From Pisaster brevispinus (lineage: Eukaryota > Echinodermata > Asteroidea > Forcipulatida > Asteriidae), in contig JAMKCF010000003.1 in assembly GCA_023634235.1 (NCBI GenBank), positions 6,290,958-6,354,957 on the forward strand: a DNA stretch of 64,000 bases, written 5' to 3'. Below are positions 46,601 to 58,160 of the stretch, piece after piece. The notes beneath the pieces were generated by a model, which saw only the letters and a list, made by a program, of their open reading frames with translations, was not told the DNA's origin and made no database searches. Position 1 is the first letter of the stretch, and every line of letters begins with the position of its first letter. A program made the position numbers and the translations under genes.

Positions 46601-49600
46601 CAAGAATATTACACAGTGAGGTATTGTTATTGAATTGAAAAGCTCAAGATTGCCGGACTTGTGTTGGTCATGAATTTACTGGCTCGATGCCGGCCTCTGG
46701 CCTGCAGTACAGCATGTACAGTGTAAAACTTTAGCCCTGATGCATACACCTGTACATGTACAACGTAAACCAGTGTTCCCATACTGTCATGACTGTATAC
46801 TTCAAAGCATACAAATGACAGTGTTGGAAGGAAACCTTGTTAAAGGTCATACTTTGGTAATGACCTCGAAAAGAAACTGTCATTTTATCCGAAACCCTAC
46901 GCTTGTTTTAAACATTAAGCATCATGTGAGATTATTTCGTCTGAAGCGATTAGAAAACAATCAAAGTACATTGTACATGTACATGTCAAAACATTTGAAT
47001 CTCCAAAGATACATGTACGTAGCTTGTAGGGGAGTCTTTAAACGTTTCGTGGTGTCTGTTTGACTGCCCTCATCGGTTGGTACCTGCTGTGAACAACGGA
47101 ACGAAATCCTAAATTAACAATAATCAGCAAGACTGCAGGGCTTTTTAGCTTACATTATTTGCTGGACCAGAATTGTTTTTACAAGACCAGAAACAAAATG
47201 AGAAGAAAAAAAAACACCCTTTTTTCCCACAATTTGCACTTAAGACATACATGTAAACTGTTAATAATGTACATATACATTAGTTTAACTAAGCCATCAT
47301 TTGTCTCATTGAAATATATTTGTGAAATTTTAGGTCAACATTTGAAAGTAATTAAAAAATATTTTTAAAAGATATTAGGTCTACAGCGTGCAGTACATGT
47401 ACAGTCGACTCTCGTTATAACAAGGTCGCTGGGGGACTGGCTAAATTACATCCTCTTTATAACATGTATAATAGGATTGTTGTCATACAAGCAACACAAA
47501 GAAACACAAAGCAGAAATGAGATTCGGGACTTCAGAATGTTTTTTTTTTTTTATGTACTCTTCACAATAAAGCACAACCTCTTTATAACAGTGCTCTTTA
47601 TACCAAGGGTTGACTGTATGTATTATTAAATTGAGTAATAAACCACAAAGGAAACTGACTGGGTACATTTTATATATTTTGGGTTTGAACAAAGAAAAAT
47701 TGACTGGAGTGGGCATGGTGGGACTTGAACCAACGACCTCCGGATTAACCCACCGGCGCTCTATCAACTGAGCTATCCAGCCCTATGTTGGCGGTCTCCC
47801 TATTAGTCAATATCTTTGTTCGGGGTTGCGAGTCAGAAGCCATTCAACTGTAAGCTGCCGTGTAGCCAGGGATCAGACCCAAGTTTCTGATACAACCTGG
47901 GAAGCGGCAGTTTCCTTTGTGGCTTATTACTTGATATTTATAATATTAGAAAGTCGCATACCCTTAAGGTGATCCCTTGGCTGCCGCTTCCCAGGCATGC
48001 CAGGTCGTATCGCCCCAGTAAATTTGTCTTTGTTCAAACCCAAAATATTATTAAATTGAAATAAAAAACCAAAAGACCCCCAGGACTTGTCAGGTCATGA
48101 TTTTACTGGCCTCAGGCTTAAATCGCTGAGCTTGGGCATGCAGTCCAGCATGTCAGTGTAAATTTTGATCACTGTTCCGTATCAACCTGCAATTTGCGTA
48201 CACATACAATGAGCATGATACGCTAACAAGAGGAAAATTCCTCTGCAACCTTCTTTTAAAGAGCGTTCAAGCTTACTTGCACCAGGTTGGAACTTAAAGT
48301 TCTTTTTGTTAAAGCAGTGTTCTAAACCATTTGAATTACTTAATTGAGTCAATCAGACGTTGTTGAAAAGAACATTGAGACTCTAGTTGTTCTGATGATG
48401 GCTCTGGATTTGATAGTTTCTTAAAGTCTCTGATATTCTTTGATTTTTGTCTCTTGCAGATAGTGTTCATATATACATGTACAAGTTTATTTATTTGTAA
48501 TTATTTTAACAATTTTGTCAACAACAGAGCCGGACCGACAAACTCACATGTATGGGCGGTATTTTATTGTTGCACTACCCATGGACGGTTGGAAACTGGA
48601 AGGGTCTGGTTCCTTCCTTGAAATTGCTTGTGTGTCCGGCGGCTTGGAGTAAGTCTTTTTAAAAAGTTTACTTATAATACTTTTTGTTTGTGTGATAACC
48701 CATGTATTTGTCAGTGATTTTTCTTTATGGATATTTTATGAGACACAGCAACAGTACTAGTTAGGCCCAACAGACAATATTGTTTCTTGTAATCCCACCT
48801 GCTGTTCGTACAAAATGTTATCAATGATTTGATTATTGTTATTGTATTGATTGATTATTATACTTTTTTATTTTGATCAAATCTGATTGTAAAAAACCCA
48901 AAAAGGCTTTCTTTCATATTCCATCTTGAAAAAATTAGTAAACTTACACTTATATCAAAACAACCGCAGGTATACATGTAGCTCAACTTCTTCAAGGTCA
49001 ATGAACTTTATTTCGGTTGTGCACATGCAAACAATTTTCCTAAAATAATTGGGGGATTTTCACTAAATACCAATCTGCTTTTTCCCCCACGTGTTACAGG
49101 AACTGGAAATATTTTGTTGTTAGACCTTACAAATTTGTTTTTATTTGTTTTATTTGCAGTCCCCAGGCTAACGGCTTTATAACTCTTCTTGGGGAAGGGT
49201 ATTCCCAAGCCTTCTCTGCCGCTCCGGTTGCTTCAGTTTACCTCACACAATTCAAACAATTCCTAAAGAGAAACACTACAAATGTTCTTAACATCACGTC
49301 TGACTCTGAAACCATTGTCACATTGTTCTTACAAATTGGTGTGTCCCTAAGTTCGTACACCGCGATGCCTGTAAGGTCTTTGGATAAGATCTACTTGGTT
49401 GCCTCTTATGGCTTGCTGGAGGATAATTTATCAGAGCTCACTGTGGTTGCCACATCTCCCAGAGAGACTTCAGTGCGGTTCCACAGCAATGCCAATAATG
49501 TTACTCTCCTCCCTCAGGGAAGTGACAGCAGGGTTCCCCCTAACTTGTTACGCGGCGAGTCGCGCATATACGAAACCAGCAATGATTTCCTAGGGGGTAA

Positions 49601-52600
49601 TCTCCAGTGCAGCGATCCCGTCATGGGGGTAGTTGGAAGTAGGTGTAGAGATGAGGCCAGTGCTTGCAGGGGTCACTCCATGGATAACCTGTACCCGCTG
49701 GTTTCACTTGGGACGAGGTACACTGCTGTGCCTATCGACAGCCACGACGTCAGTCAAACCTTCCGTGCCGTTGCAGTTTGGAATAACACAGACATTTCCT
49801 GGGTTGAAAAGGAGGTGTCCAACCGCGGGAATGTGACGCTTGCCAACGGAGAAACCAGAGATCTTGATTTTACAACGGCCGGCACCATTATAGGATCAAA
49901 ACCCTTTCTTCTGTTGCATCATGTTGAGAGAGGAACACCAGCTGATGACATCGCGTTGGTGTCTGTACCACCCCATGAGCAGTTGACTCGCAAATCTATT
50001 ATCTTCTCTACCTACAAGAACCTGGTCGTCAACACAGAACAACCACAGCCGAAAAACTTCATCACCATGATAAACCTGTGCAACGATGATATATTACTAC
50101 AGGAGGTTTCCTTATCAAGGCCCCGTACTGTTTCATTTGATCCTCAATCACCCACGGGGGTACATTTAAGTGATGACGAAGCAGTATGTGGCTCAAGCAG
50201 GGAGATAGAACCAGGTAACTACTCCCTTGAGGTGAACCCGGAAAACGTCCACAGCAGTTACTCTGCCATTCTGTACACCATCACCGAGAAGGGGGTCGCT
50301 GCACACATTCTGGCCACAGAACTAAACCAGGTGGTGTGCAGCGTGGAACCAAGACCATCAGAAAATGTACATCTCTGTGCGACAAAACTGGTCACCATCC
50401 CACCACCGATCAGTAGTATCAGTAAACCATATGTTACTACCCCCGCAGGGCAAAAGAAGAATAATGCAGGTGGCAGTGGCACAAGTAAGTTGATCTGATC
50501 GGCTTTTCTACTGTTTATCATTTTAGACAACTTGGTTTTTCTAACATTTCTAGAATGACTACATGTTGCAAGCACATAGCAGAATTTTGGTTATCTCAAT
50601 CTCTTCAGGTGTTACTTTAGCAAGTTGTCTGAAGAGGGACTAGAATTTAAAGCCATAATGCAGGGCTGGAATTTGTGGGAAAAATCCACAAGACTGCAGG
50701 GCTTGTACATGTGTAGCTCAAAACTTTTACTGGACCAGAAAATTTGTTACAAGACCGGAATCAAAATGAGAAGAACACTCTACACAGTTTCACATTTGAG
50801 CTGTTTTTGTACCAAGCACTAAGCAGCTAAGAGAAAATTTATCAAGTTTTTCTTGTGGGTAATACTTCAATACTCAATTGATCAGTTTTAATTTTAAAAT
50901 ACAGTGAGATGTTATTATTCAAAAACACAAGACCGCCAGACTTGTACGGTCATAAGTTTACTGGCCCGACACTAAAATCACTGGCCTCGGGCCTGCGGTC
51001 CAGTGTCAGATGGTATAAATGCAAAAAAATACCACTGTACATGTAGTTAGTGGGGGAACGTTTCTACCCTAGCAGAGTCTTTGAAAAGAATCATATCCCC
51101 AATCTGCATTTTTAAAAAACTTTATTATCTGTTCCGATACTTTCAGTCCGAACAGCTATGTACATGTATCTTTTCTATCAAGATTCATCTTTCTTTTTTT
51201 TTAATTAGCTGTTGCGACCTTTCAATTGAAACAGCAATGTACAGGTATTGTTTCTATCGAGACTATTATTTACATGACATGCAGCTGATCTGAAATAGAA
51301 GCAGCTTTTCTTCTTACTATTTTTCCTTTCTAATAAACTACTTTGGTAACCGAACCCCCCCCCCATACAAACGTTTTAAATTTTTATCCGAAAGTCTACT
51401 TGTTAGAAAAGATACATGTACTTTACCATCATGCGAAATTATTACCCCAAGTTTTTATCCCCATTGATTAGACCTCTGAGCACCAAAGTGGGTCAAGCAT
51501 ACTTATGTAGCTTAGAATTGTCGTTGTTTCTTTACACGCTGATTTATGTGATTAACATTGCAGTCATTGCTGTCGTCATTGCGGTTCTGAGCGTGGTTGC
51601 TGGTGCTGTAGTCATTGCCTTTCTCATGTTCCGCTATTGTAGAGGGTAAGTGAACCAGTTACAAATGGAGGGTTTAACCTTTGGTAATTACTCCAAAAAT
51701 TAATGACCATAAAAACTTACTCGGTATTTACTTGATAATATAAAACAATGTGGGGCGCGAGGTAATTTTCACCCCCAAAATTTGAATCTGAGAAAGACTT
51801 TAGGCATGAATCCGTTCTCAGGCATCTGAAAACACACGATTCTACGCAACAAGGGTGTTTTTTCTTTCATTATTTTCTTGCAACTTGGATGACCAGTCAT
51901 GGCAGAGTGTAAAATGTAAACCTCAATCAGGCGTTTAGACATAAGTGGCTCTTCGTGAAAATGGTGACGATTTGTTCTTGTTTGTATTAGCGCCATGAGC
52001 ACTTTTGTGGATTTGTGCGCTTTATAAGCTCATCAACTCCCTTCCGCCCTCCGACCTTGGAGGATAGGGTCTTCTAACATTTGCTTGTGGATGCAGCATG
52101 CCATGCATGGTTATCCTACATCCTTACGGACTGTGAAGAAGGTAACCCTGTTTCAGCCCCAGGAGTGTAGGTGGCAACGTGTAGCCCTCACCGTGAAGTG
52201 GCCGTCCGGCCTTGTGTTGAGTTGGGCGATATCTAATAAATAATAAATTTGGTTTCTCGTCCTCCAGTCAGTGACATCTAGATCTTCTTTAGTCCACTCG
52301 ACAATACCCGTACTGTACCTCATCAAAGACACGGCTCATGTGTTAATCGCCTTAATCATGATCATGCTCATTTTCATTGTCTGAAAAATTTCAGGATGCG
52401 GTGGAAGCGATTAGAGGAGGCGGACTACATGGAGGACAACCCCATAAGGCTGGATGTATTGGAACAGATGGAACAAGGTTTGTAATTCAGCGTTACAAAT
52501 CAGAGGATCAAAATAATTGTACATTCACCCAAAACAATATTATGATAATGTACATGCGTCATGAACATTTTAGTGAAAATCTATGTTTTGATACAGAACA

Positions 52601-53514
52601 TTTTGATATTTTCATATTGAAGTAGTGTTGTCGGGAGTGTTAAAAAACCACTTTTTTTTAAAATGATCTTTTTAAAATAAAGCTGTAGCTTTTAAAATAA
52701 ACTAAATATAACGTACAGTGTAGCTTTTTGTGGTTGCAATGCACATCTAAGAGGCTCGTTCAAAACTCAATTTGCCAGTTCTCTTTAAAAGTGGGGTATA
52801 AATTGTAGAGTACAGTGAAAGAGCTGATGGGGAACAAGGTCAGGAGATGAGGTATCCTGCTCTTTTTTGCTTAGCAAATGTTTTAAGCACCACTTGCTGC
52901 TTTAGCAACTTCATGAAATTGGGCCCTAGTTAACTCTGAAATAATATTCATTTTGCACGTATTTTTAAAATAAGACTTCAAAACAAAAATCTCTCTTGTC
53001 AACCTTCATGCAAAGCTGGGTTGTGAATTATTTAGATTAGATTTAGTTTCACATGCAATTGTGAAACAAAAATAATGTACATGCATTCATTACAATGTAA
53101 GGACACTGAGAGTACATGTACTTTGTTATGCTAATTATGCCAATTATGCAATAATATTATTCAAGATTACTTTTTTTTACCTGATTGTTGTGAGTAAAAT
53201 ATATTTAATCGGTTGAACCGCTTTTAAACTCTTTACTAGCTGCATATTTTAAATTTAATATTAAAAATCAGTACTTTGCTCGTAAGTACAGGACCAATGG
53301 TCGCTATGCGGCAACCAGGCCGCTTTATGGTCCCGATATCTCATTAAGAGAAAGAAATATATTGGTGCGCACAGTAATGGGAAATAAATATCTGCGCTAA
53401 TGTAAGGGTAGTTCCTTGGTCGACAAGGAACTGTTGCTTGTGTGAATGCGTACTTTATGTCACTTGGGAGCAATCTTCTTTGCTTTCACGTCTAGCACAG
53501 AAAGTTTGCATTAA
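43638..53514 (+). CDS. IgGFc-binding-protein-like type I membrane protein, six-exon model, about 571 aa
   Basis: Exons are 43638-43728, 48528-48648, 49160-50484, 51564-51645, 52395-52477 and 53501-53514; every junction is GT-AG with matching phase. Exon 1 is a signal peptide (MLPSGCLNARLTIVAACLFI then SVVQG). Exons 2 and 3 hold the ectodomain with the IgGFc-binding N-terminal pattern: YFIVALPMD, a TSDSETIVTLFLQIG-like strand, DKIYLVASYG, ATSPRETSVRF, then a cysteine-bearing block ending LYPLVSLGTRYTAVPI. Several N-glycosylation sites are seen (NITS, NVTL, NYSL). Exon 4 is one membrane helix (IIAVVIAVLSVVAGAVVIAF). Exons 5 and 6 give a tail of about 35 residues ending ESLH. AATAAA lies at 53612. 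No VWD repeats are present, unlike mammalian FCGBP. A surface recognition role is inferred. An extra exon in the long intron 1 is not excluded. Confidence 0.85.
43889..43996 (+). repeat. Repeat family F, copy 2
   Basis: It repeats GGAAAATCCTATTCCTCAAC through ATGTAGCGTTAAAACAC as at 29781-29929, with a shorter middle. It lies in intron 1 of the IgGFc-like gene. Confidence 0.7.
45060..45465 (-). repeat. Two tRNA-derived SINE pieces
   Basis: On the minus strand, near 45070-45140 and 45370-45450, B-box words such as GGTTGTGGGTTCGAATCCCA and a degenerate second copy occur. A related piece lies near 58795-58860. A-box portions are worn. These are intronic SINE remnants. Confidence 0.5.
46340..46739 (-). 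repeat. hAT-like MITE family A, reversed copy
   Basis: It shows CGGACCAGAAACAATTTGAC, AGACCAGAATCAAAATGAG and GGTCATGAATTTACTGGCTC, and ends near CTTTAGCCCTGA. The order is the reverse of 42465-42824. The copy is diverged. Confidence 0.5.
47402..47616. mobile_element. Tigger/pogo-like MITE with TA target duplication
   Basis: The left end is CAGTCGACTCTCGTTATAAC. The right end reads TACCAAGGGTTGACTG, its imperfect inverse. TA stands directly outside both ends (47400-47401 and 47617-47618), as expected for the Tc1/mariner/pogo group. At 215 bp it cannot encode transposase. Confidence 0.75.
47635..48045 (-). mobile_element. tRNA-SINE-like composite insertion with 14-bp target duplication
   Basis: TATTATTAAATTGA is repeated exactly at 47621-47634 and 48046-48059. 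The minus strand holds GGGCTGGATAGCTCAGTTGA (A box) and TTGGTTCAAGTCCCACC (B box). The outer ends TTTTGGGTTTGAACAAAG and CTTTGTTCAAACCCAAAA are inverted, so the element is a symmetric composite. A related partial copy lies at 37830-38130. Confidence 0.7.
50663..51008 (-). mobile_element. hAT-like MITE family A, reversed full-length copy
   Basis: It starts GGGCTGGAATTTGTGGG and ends CGGGCCTGCGGTCCAGTGTC. The interior matches 42465-42824 in reverse (ACAAGACCGGAATCAAAATG, CACATTTGAGCTGTTTTTGT). It lies in the intron after the large ectodomain exon. Confidence 0.65.
51667..51995. repeat. MITE family E, copy 2
   Basis: It contains CTTTGGTAATTACTCC, TTAATGACCATAAAAACTTA, GAGAAAGACTTTAGGCATGA and CTCAGGCATCTGAAAACA as in 63398-63760. 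It lies between the membrane-helix exon and the tail exon of the IgGFc-like gene. Confidence 0.6.
52030..52250 (+). repeat. Unclassified SINE-like repeat
   Basis: A GC-richer block with CCGACCTTGGAGGATAGGGT, a CACCGTGAAGTGGCCGTCC-like word and an ending GGGCGATATCTAATAAATAA resembles a SINE body with a short A-rich tail. Only one copy is in the window. Confidence 0.35.
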
Positions 53515-53660
53515 CGCTGTGAATATGGAAGCAGAAAATGAAAATTCTACAGTATTGACGTGATCCAGCAGAGCCTTGAAAGTGGGCCCAGTAACTTTAG
53601 TTGTATATTTAAATAAATGTACTCAACTTTAACGTTTTGTTATTGCTGTTGCTTTGAACA
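53515..53660 (+). terminator. IgGFc-like 3' UTR with poly(A) signal
   Basis: AATAAA at 53612-53617 lies about 100 bases after the TAA at 53512-53514. This placement supports the very short final coding exon. Confidence 0.5.
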
Positions 53661-53935
53661 CGAAAACACTATTTTGTGTAGTCTTTCCGCAAGAGGGCGC
53701 TATCATCCACAAACCGCTCTCATGACACAAACACCAGAAGGTCTTCCACCAAGAATACATTTTGTGATGTGTATAATAATATGCCTTTGGATTGGATGAT
53801 TTTACTGCCAGTGTAATAGTGTAAGTCATCTGCAGCCCGGATACTTTACAAAGGCAATAGCAGCAATGGCTTCCGTGCCCCTGGGTGCTCTTTGAAATGT
53901 TCAAGTAGAAAAATCTGCTTTGCCCTCACAAGAAC

Positions 53936-54099
53936 GGACCCTTTGCATTAATGTCATCACGCTACCATCTTAGAGGTGAAACAATGATGAAGCGAATCAA
54001 TGTACATGAACACACGGCGCACAGCATGGGAATGAGCAACCTTCCTTTGACCTCTAGCCGAGGGCGCCCTACTCAAATGACGTCATGTGTAAAAGGTCT
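53936..54099. mobile_element. MITE family G (GACC-GACGTCA ends), copy 1
   Basis: The left end GGACCCTTTGCATTAATGTC and right end AATGACGTCATGTGTAAAAG then GTC are inverted. The interior has CTACCATCTTAGAGGTGAAA and GGCGCCCT. The reverse-oriented partner is at 63761-63930. Confidence 0.65.
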
Positions 54100-55695
54100 A
54101 TGAACAGAAGTATTGGGCCTGTTACAACTCTTAACGTGTCTAACATGTCTAAATGCATGTGAATCATTTGACTACAACATGTAGGCCCCCCTATATTGAA
54201 AGAATAACAACAGGCATTCGTGATCAAAAGGTCCTTTGAAAATAAAAACAAGAGCCTTACTCGTATAAATAACGTGAATTTCGTACACGCTTTCAGCAGG
54301 GGCCACTTTCATATAACCCGTTGAAGGCAGGCATTTTCTGCGTACAGAGAGGCCCATAGTTTCAATTGCATTTAACACTGCTTAGCTAAGCAAAGCTAAA
54401 AGCACGCTAACTTAACCGGCAGTTCCTGTACGCAGATGAGTGACGCAGCAATGCAAATCCATCGTGAATGCGCATCATTGCTGTCAAATCGTCCCGCTCG
54501 TTTTTTGAAATACCCTTAGCTCGAGTGCTCATTTTTCAGCTAAAGGAAGCAAGATTTTGCTTGCACCCTCTTTGTCACTGAATTAAATAAGGTTTTTTTC
54601 AGAGAGCTGAATTTGTACTTATCTTGATTTTTCATTACTAGCATCACATTAAATCAGCCTCTGAGTTCTGCAATTGTTAAGAAATGTACTTATAGTTATA
54701 TAATAATTTTGTTTTACATTTGTTCTTACTAACATTGTTACTTCTGCTTACTGTTAATGTTTTTACTAAAAGCCTATTTAAGCAGTGTTCTTTTGTGTTA
54801 AACACAGTACTGTCAAAAGTTGTATTTAAACATTTTAATTAATTTTTGTTTTAAAGAGCATTTTAAAGTACAATTTTTCTTCTGCCAAAGCAGACATATT
54901 TACAACTCTCATAAATAACTCTAAAAAAATGCAACAAATATTATTTGTTGTATTTTTTTGTATCTATTTTGTTTTTATCATCCGGCAGTGCTCAATTGTC
55001 CTAAAAAGCGCCTTGAGACCACTTTCACAGACCTTAAAAATCGAATCAGTGAATTAGTCAAAAACTTAAAACGTTAAAAATGTGTGCTTGTATAATAGAT
55101 TTCTTGCGTGACGAAAAAAAGTTGGGGGAAAATAAGCTTCATAAAAAAAATGATTTTTATTCCCCCCCCCCCCTCTAAATTGTGGTAAACCTTTTGCAAT
55201 TTTAATAGGATTCTATAAGCTGATTACTTGAACTGAAATAACAGCATACACAGATTCTTTTGATTTCATTTTTGGGGTCTTTCTAGCATTCATCCTAAAA
55301 ATTGTCTATGTCCATGTATAAAATGGACGAATAGAACAGACCAGGGTCCAATATCATGGCTCTGCTTGCCACTGAACTTTGTGCTTGCGATCACTATTCT
55401 TCGCTTACCATGCATACAGGGCAAGCGCCGAATTTCTGCACAAGCTCTGTATAAAGCAAAGAATGCCTAGTAATTTGGCGTAGGCCATTTGTAGGCATGC
55501 ACACAAGCAAATATTTCCTGCTAACCTGTAAAAATATGCTTGACTAAGCGGAAACATGAGATTAGGCCCAGGTAACTGTCTGAAGAGATGGTTTTACCTC
55601 ACAATTACCTCCATTCGGAAACACGTGAGAATGTATTCTCTGGTTTAGGAAACATACCACGTATTCAAAGCATAACAAAGAAAGTGATAATGACC

Positions 55696-55740
55696 CCGCT
55701 ATATAAAGCCCCTCCCAGCACCAGTTCCCTCAGTGTTTTT
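55696..55740 (+). promoter_or_regulatory. TATA-type core promoter candidate
   Basis: CCGCTATATAAAGCCCCTCC is a strong TATA box. CTCAGTG follows about 25 bases later as a possible start, and a CACGTG E-box lies upstream near 55622. No coding exon was recognised downstream, so it may drive a non-coding RNA, a distant gene or nothing. Confidence 0.4.
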
Positions 55741-57976
55741 CTGGTGCATACCATGATAGGACCTTGTGCGATAGAGCAGCGCGTTTTTTGTCCTTGAAGA
55801 TAGTGTCATACAGACAGCTTAGCGGTGAAAATAGTAAACTATTGTGAGCTGCTGAACTGTTTTAAAGTGTTGAACAAGAAAACTTCCGTTGTTAATTTTT
55901 TTATTTTATGTTTTTCGTGCAATAGCAAAACAAAAACTGTATCTTACTACTAAAAGTATTAACTAGAGTAACTGAAATAATTGATTTTTTTTACCTGGCT
56001 TTTGAAGTCCTAGGCCTAGGTTTTCCCGGCCATTTTCAGCAAATAAGTGGCCAGTGCATCACACATTGCATTGTTCTATTTGGCACTAAATTAAAAGGTC
56101 CTCTAAACAGTCATTCAGTTTCACGTAATGGGTCAGCAAATGTTCTCAGTTGCATCGGGCGATTAAAAACGATAACCATTCAACTGAACAGTTTACTCGC
56201 CCAGCATTCAAATTACCTACATGATGCACATGTATAAAATACTCTACTAAATCCAATGGCAGTTTCACATGGCTAAAAAAAAAAAAAAACACCACTTAAG
56301 TTTAATGAAATAGAATGCTATACAAAATTGCATGCCTTAAAGTGACACTGAATGACTGTTTCAACTGAACAGGCAAAATTTGCTCTAATACAATTGCATG
56401 AACGTGAAATAGCCTGCCTTTTTGCTGAAAATAACCGGGACAACCTACAAGTATATATACTATTAGGCTTATCAAGCTAAAACAATTCCTTAACCCAAAA
56501 CTGTACATGTTTATATAAATATACAGGACTCTCTTCCCAAGTTTAAATGATGTTCATTTGCCATTTGATGTTTGTGTTAAATGTTGATACTTCGTTGATC
56601 ACTCCAAATATTTCATAGAGGACTTTGACCTGAGTGGTACACATTTTTGCTTCCTTCTCCCAGACTGCCGCTTTGGGTAGTTTTATTTGTAGAGTATAAG
56701 GACAACAAATAAACAGGGAAGATGAAAAAGAAATACAAACATTTGTACAAATGAAACCGTCTTTGATTCTCAACTAAGTTTATTTTGCTTAACTCCATAA
56801 TATACTTAAAGTATCACGTTTTATACACAAACTGTGCCTCTAGTAAAGGGTAATGTACAACTATATAGCACTGCATTAGATAGCCTTCTTTTTAAATGCA
56901 TTAATGTTCAGGATGCGATGAAGTCATATTGACTTCCGTCTTTACCCTTCGCATGTTGTTTCCTTCTATCACATGATATCCCTCCACACCCCCCCCCCCC
57001 CCCCCAAAGAAAGAAATTAAATTTAGTAACATGTGAAGCCTCAATTTCCACTTCGCACTGGGGAAAAATACAAAAACTAAATGGGTCTTAGAACTCATCA
57101 GGAAGTGAAATGAAGAAAAATCAAAGCTTGTGGTGGGGATGCGGTCTGTCATAATAGACACATACAGAACATTATTCATGTGACACTAACACACATAGAC
57201 CATGTTGAAGTAATGCCTTCACAGTCATTTGCACCATCCGGATGTCCTCAATTGTTTCTGTGTTTGAACTTTACATAGAGTGCAGAACTCGCCAAAATCA
57301 AACACCAAAATGATTTGACTCCAGTAAAATTTGAAATGTGTACAGTGAGTGGGGCCTATTTTGTAATGATAATAACAAGCTGGTGAGCAAAAGAATTAGC
57401 TGGTATAACATTTTGCTAAGCCAACAAGCTCCCATCCAGAAATACCAGGTAATTCCCATTGACGTAACCGGTGCCCTGCTATTTTGGCTTACAATCAATT
57501 TACTTAGCAGTTTTCTGCTCCAAACCTTTATTGAATTCTTCACATGCCAGAATTTGGGCTTAGCTCATAAAACATTTTGCTAAGTGAAACTGGCTCCCAT
57601 CCAAAAACACCAGGTACTTCACATTATTGTAACTGGCGCCCTGCTGTTATTGGTTTAGCAATATGCCATTATTATCCTGTTGGTAATGTAAGAGATCAGA
57701 GGTGAGTGTATCTATTACCAATTCAAGGTTTTCAATGCCCCGATCATACATGTACTTGTGTGTGTAATTTGACCAAAATCTTCCATTTTATTGATCTGAG
57801 GCTTTTGTCGGTTTGACAGAAACTGATAAATCTGAGGGGACCTTGAGACTTTGCAAGCCAAAAACTTTGTTGTTCACAAGTAAATCCTCAAAGGAAAACT
57901 GGCTGAATGCCTTTGCTCTCAGCTTCTGTTAATCTAACAGTTGTAATGTCATAATTAACTAGCCTTGTGTCATCAT

Positions 57977-58160
57977 GGCCCAATTTCAAAGAGCTGCTAA
58001 AGCACAACAAGTAGCTAAACAAAAGTGCTTACCAGAATAAGGCTACCAGCCAAAATGCCATGTCACATGTTCAATTTGTGACTGGTTTCCTGCTCATTTC
58101 GGCTAAGCAGAAAATTGTTAAGCAATATTTGCTGCATAAACAGCTCTATGAAATTGGGCC
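57977..58160 (+). repeat. MITE family C, copy 3
   Basis: This is the best copy: GGCCCAATTTCAAAGAGCTG at the left and CTCTATGAAATTGGGCC at the right are inverted ends. The interior holds TAGCTAAACAAAAGTGCTTA and CCAGCCAAAATGCCATGTCA. Confidence 0.7.

Larger units (their letters stand above)
47129..48165 (-). mobile_element. hAT-like MITE family A, reversed and split by two later insertions
   Basis: The first part (47129-47399) carries GACTGCAGGGCTTTTTAGCT and AGACCAGAAACAAAATGAG. The last part (about 48088-48165) carries GGTCATGATTTTACTGGCCT and CAGTCCAGCATGTCAGTG. Between them stand a TA-flanked MITE (47402-47616) and a SINE-like insertion with a 14-bp duplication (47635-48045). The older element was therefore broken by younger ones. 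Confidence 0.55.

Noticed and set aside
47690..47785. tRNA gene on the minus strand
   Set aside because: A and B boxes are present, but the 3' acceptor strand does not pair with GGGCTGG and the anticodon loop is malformed. It is part of a SINE-like insertion.
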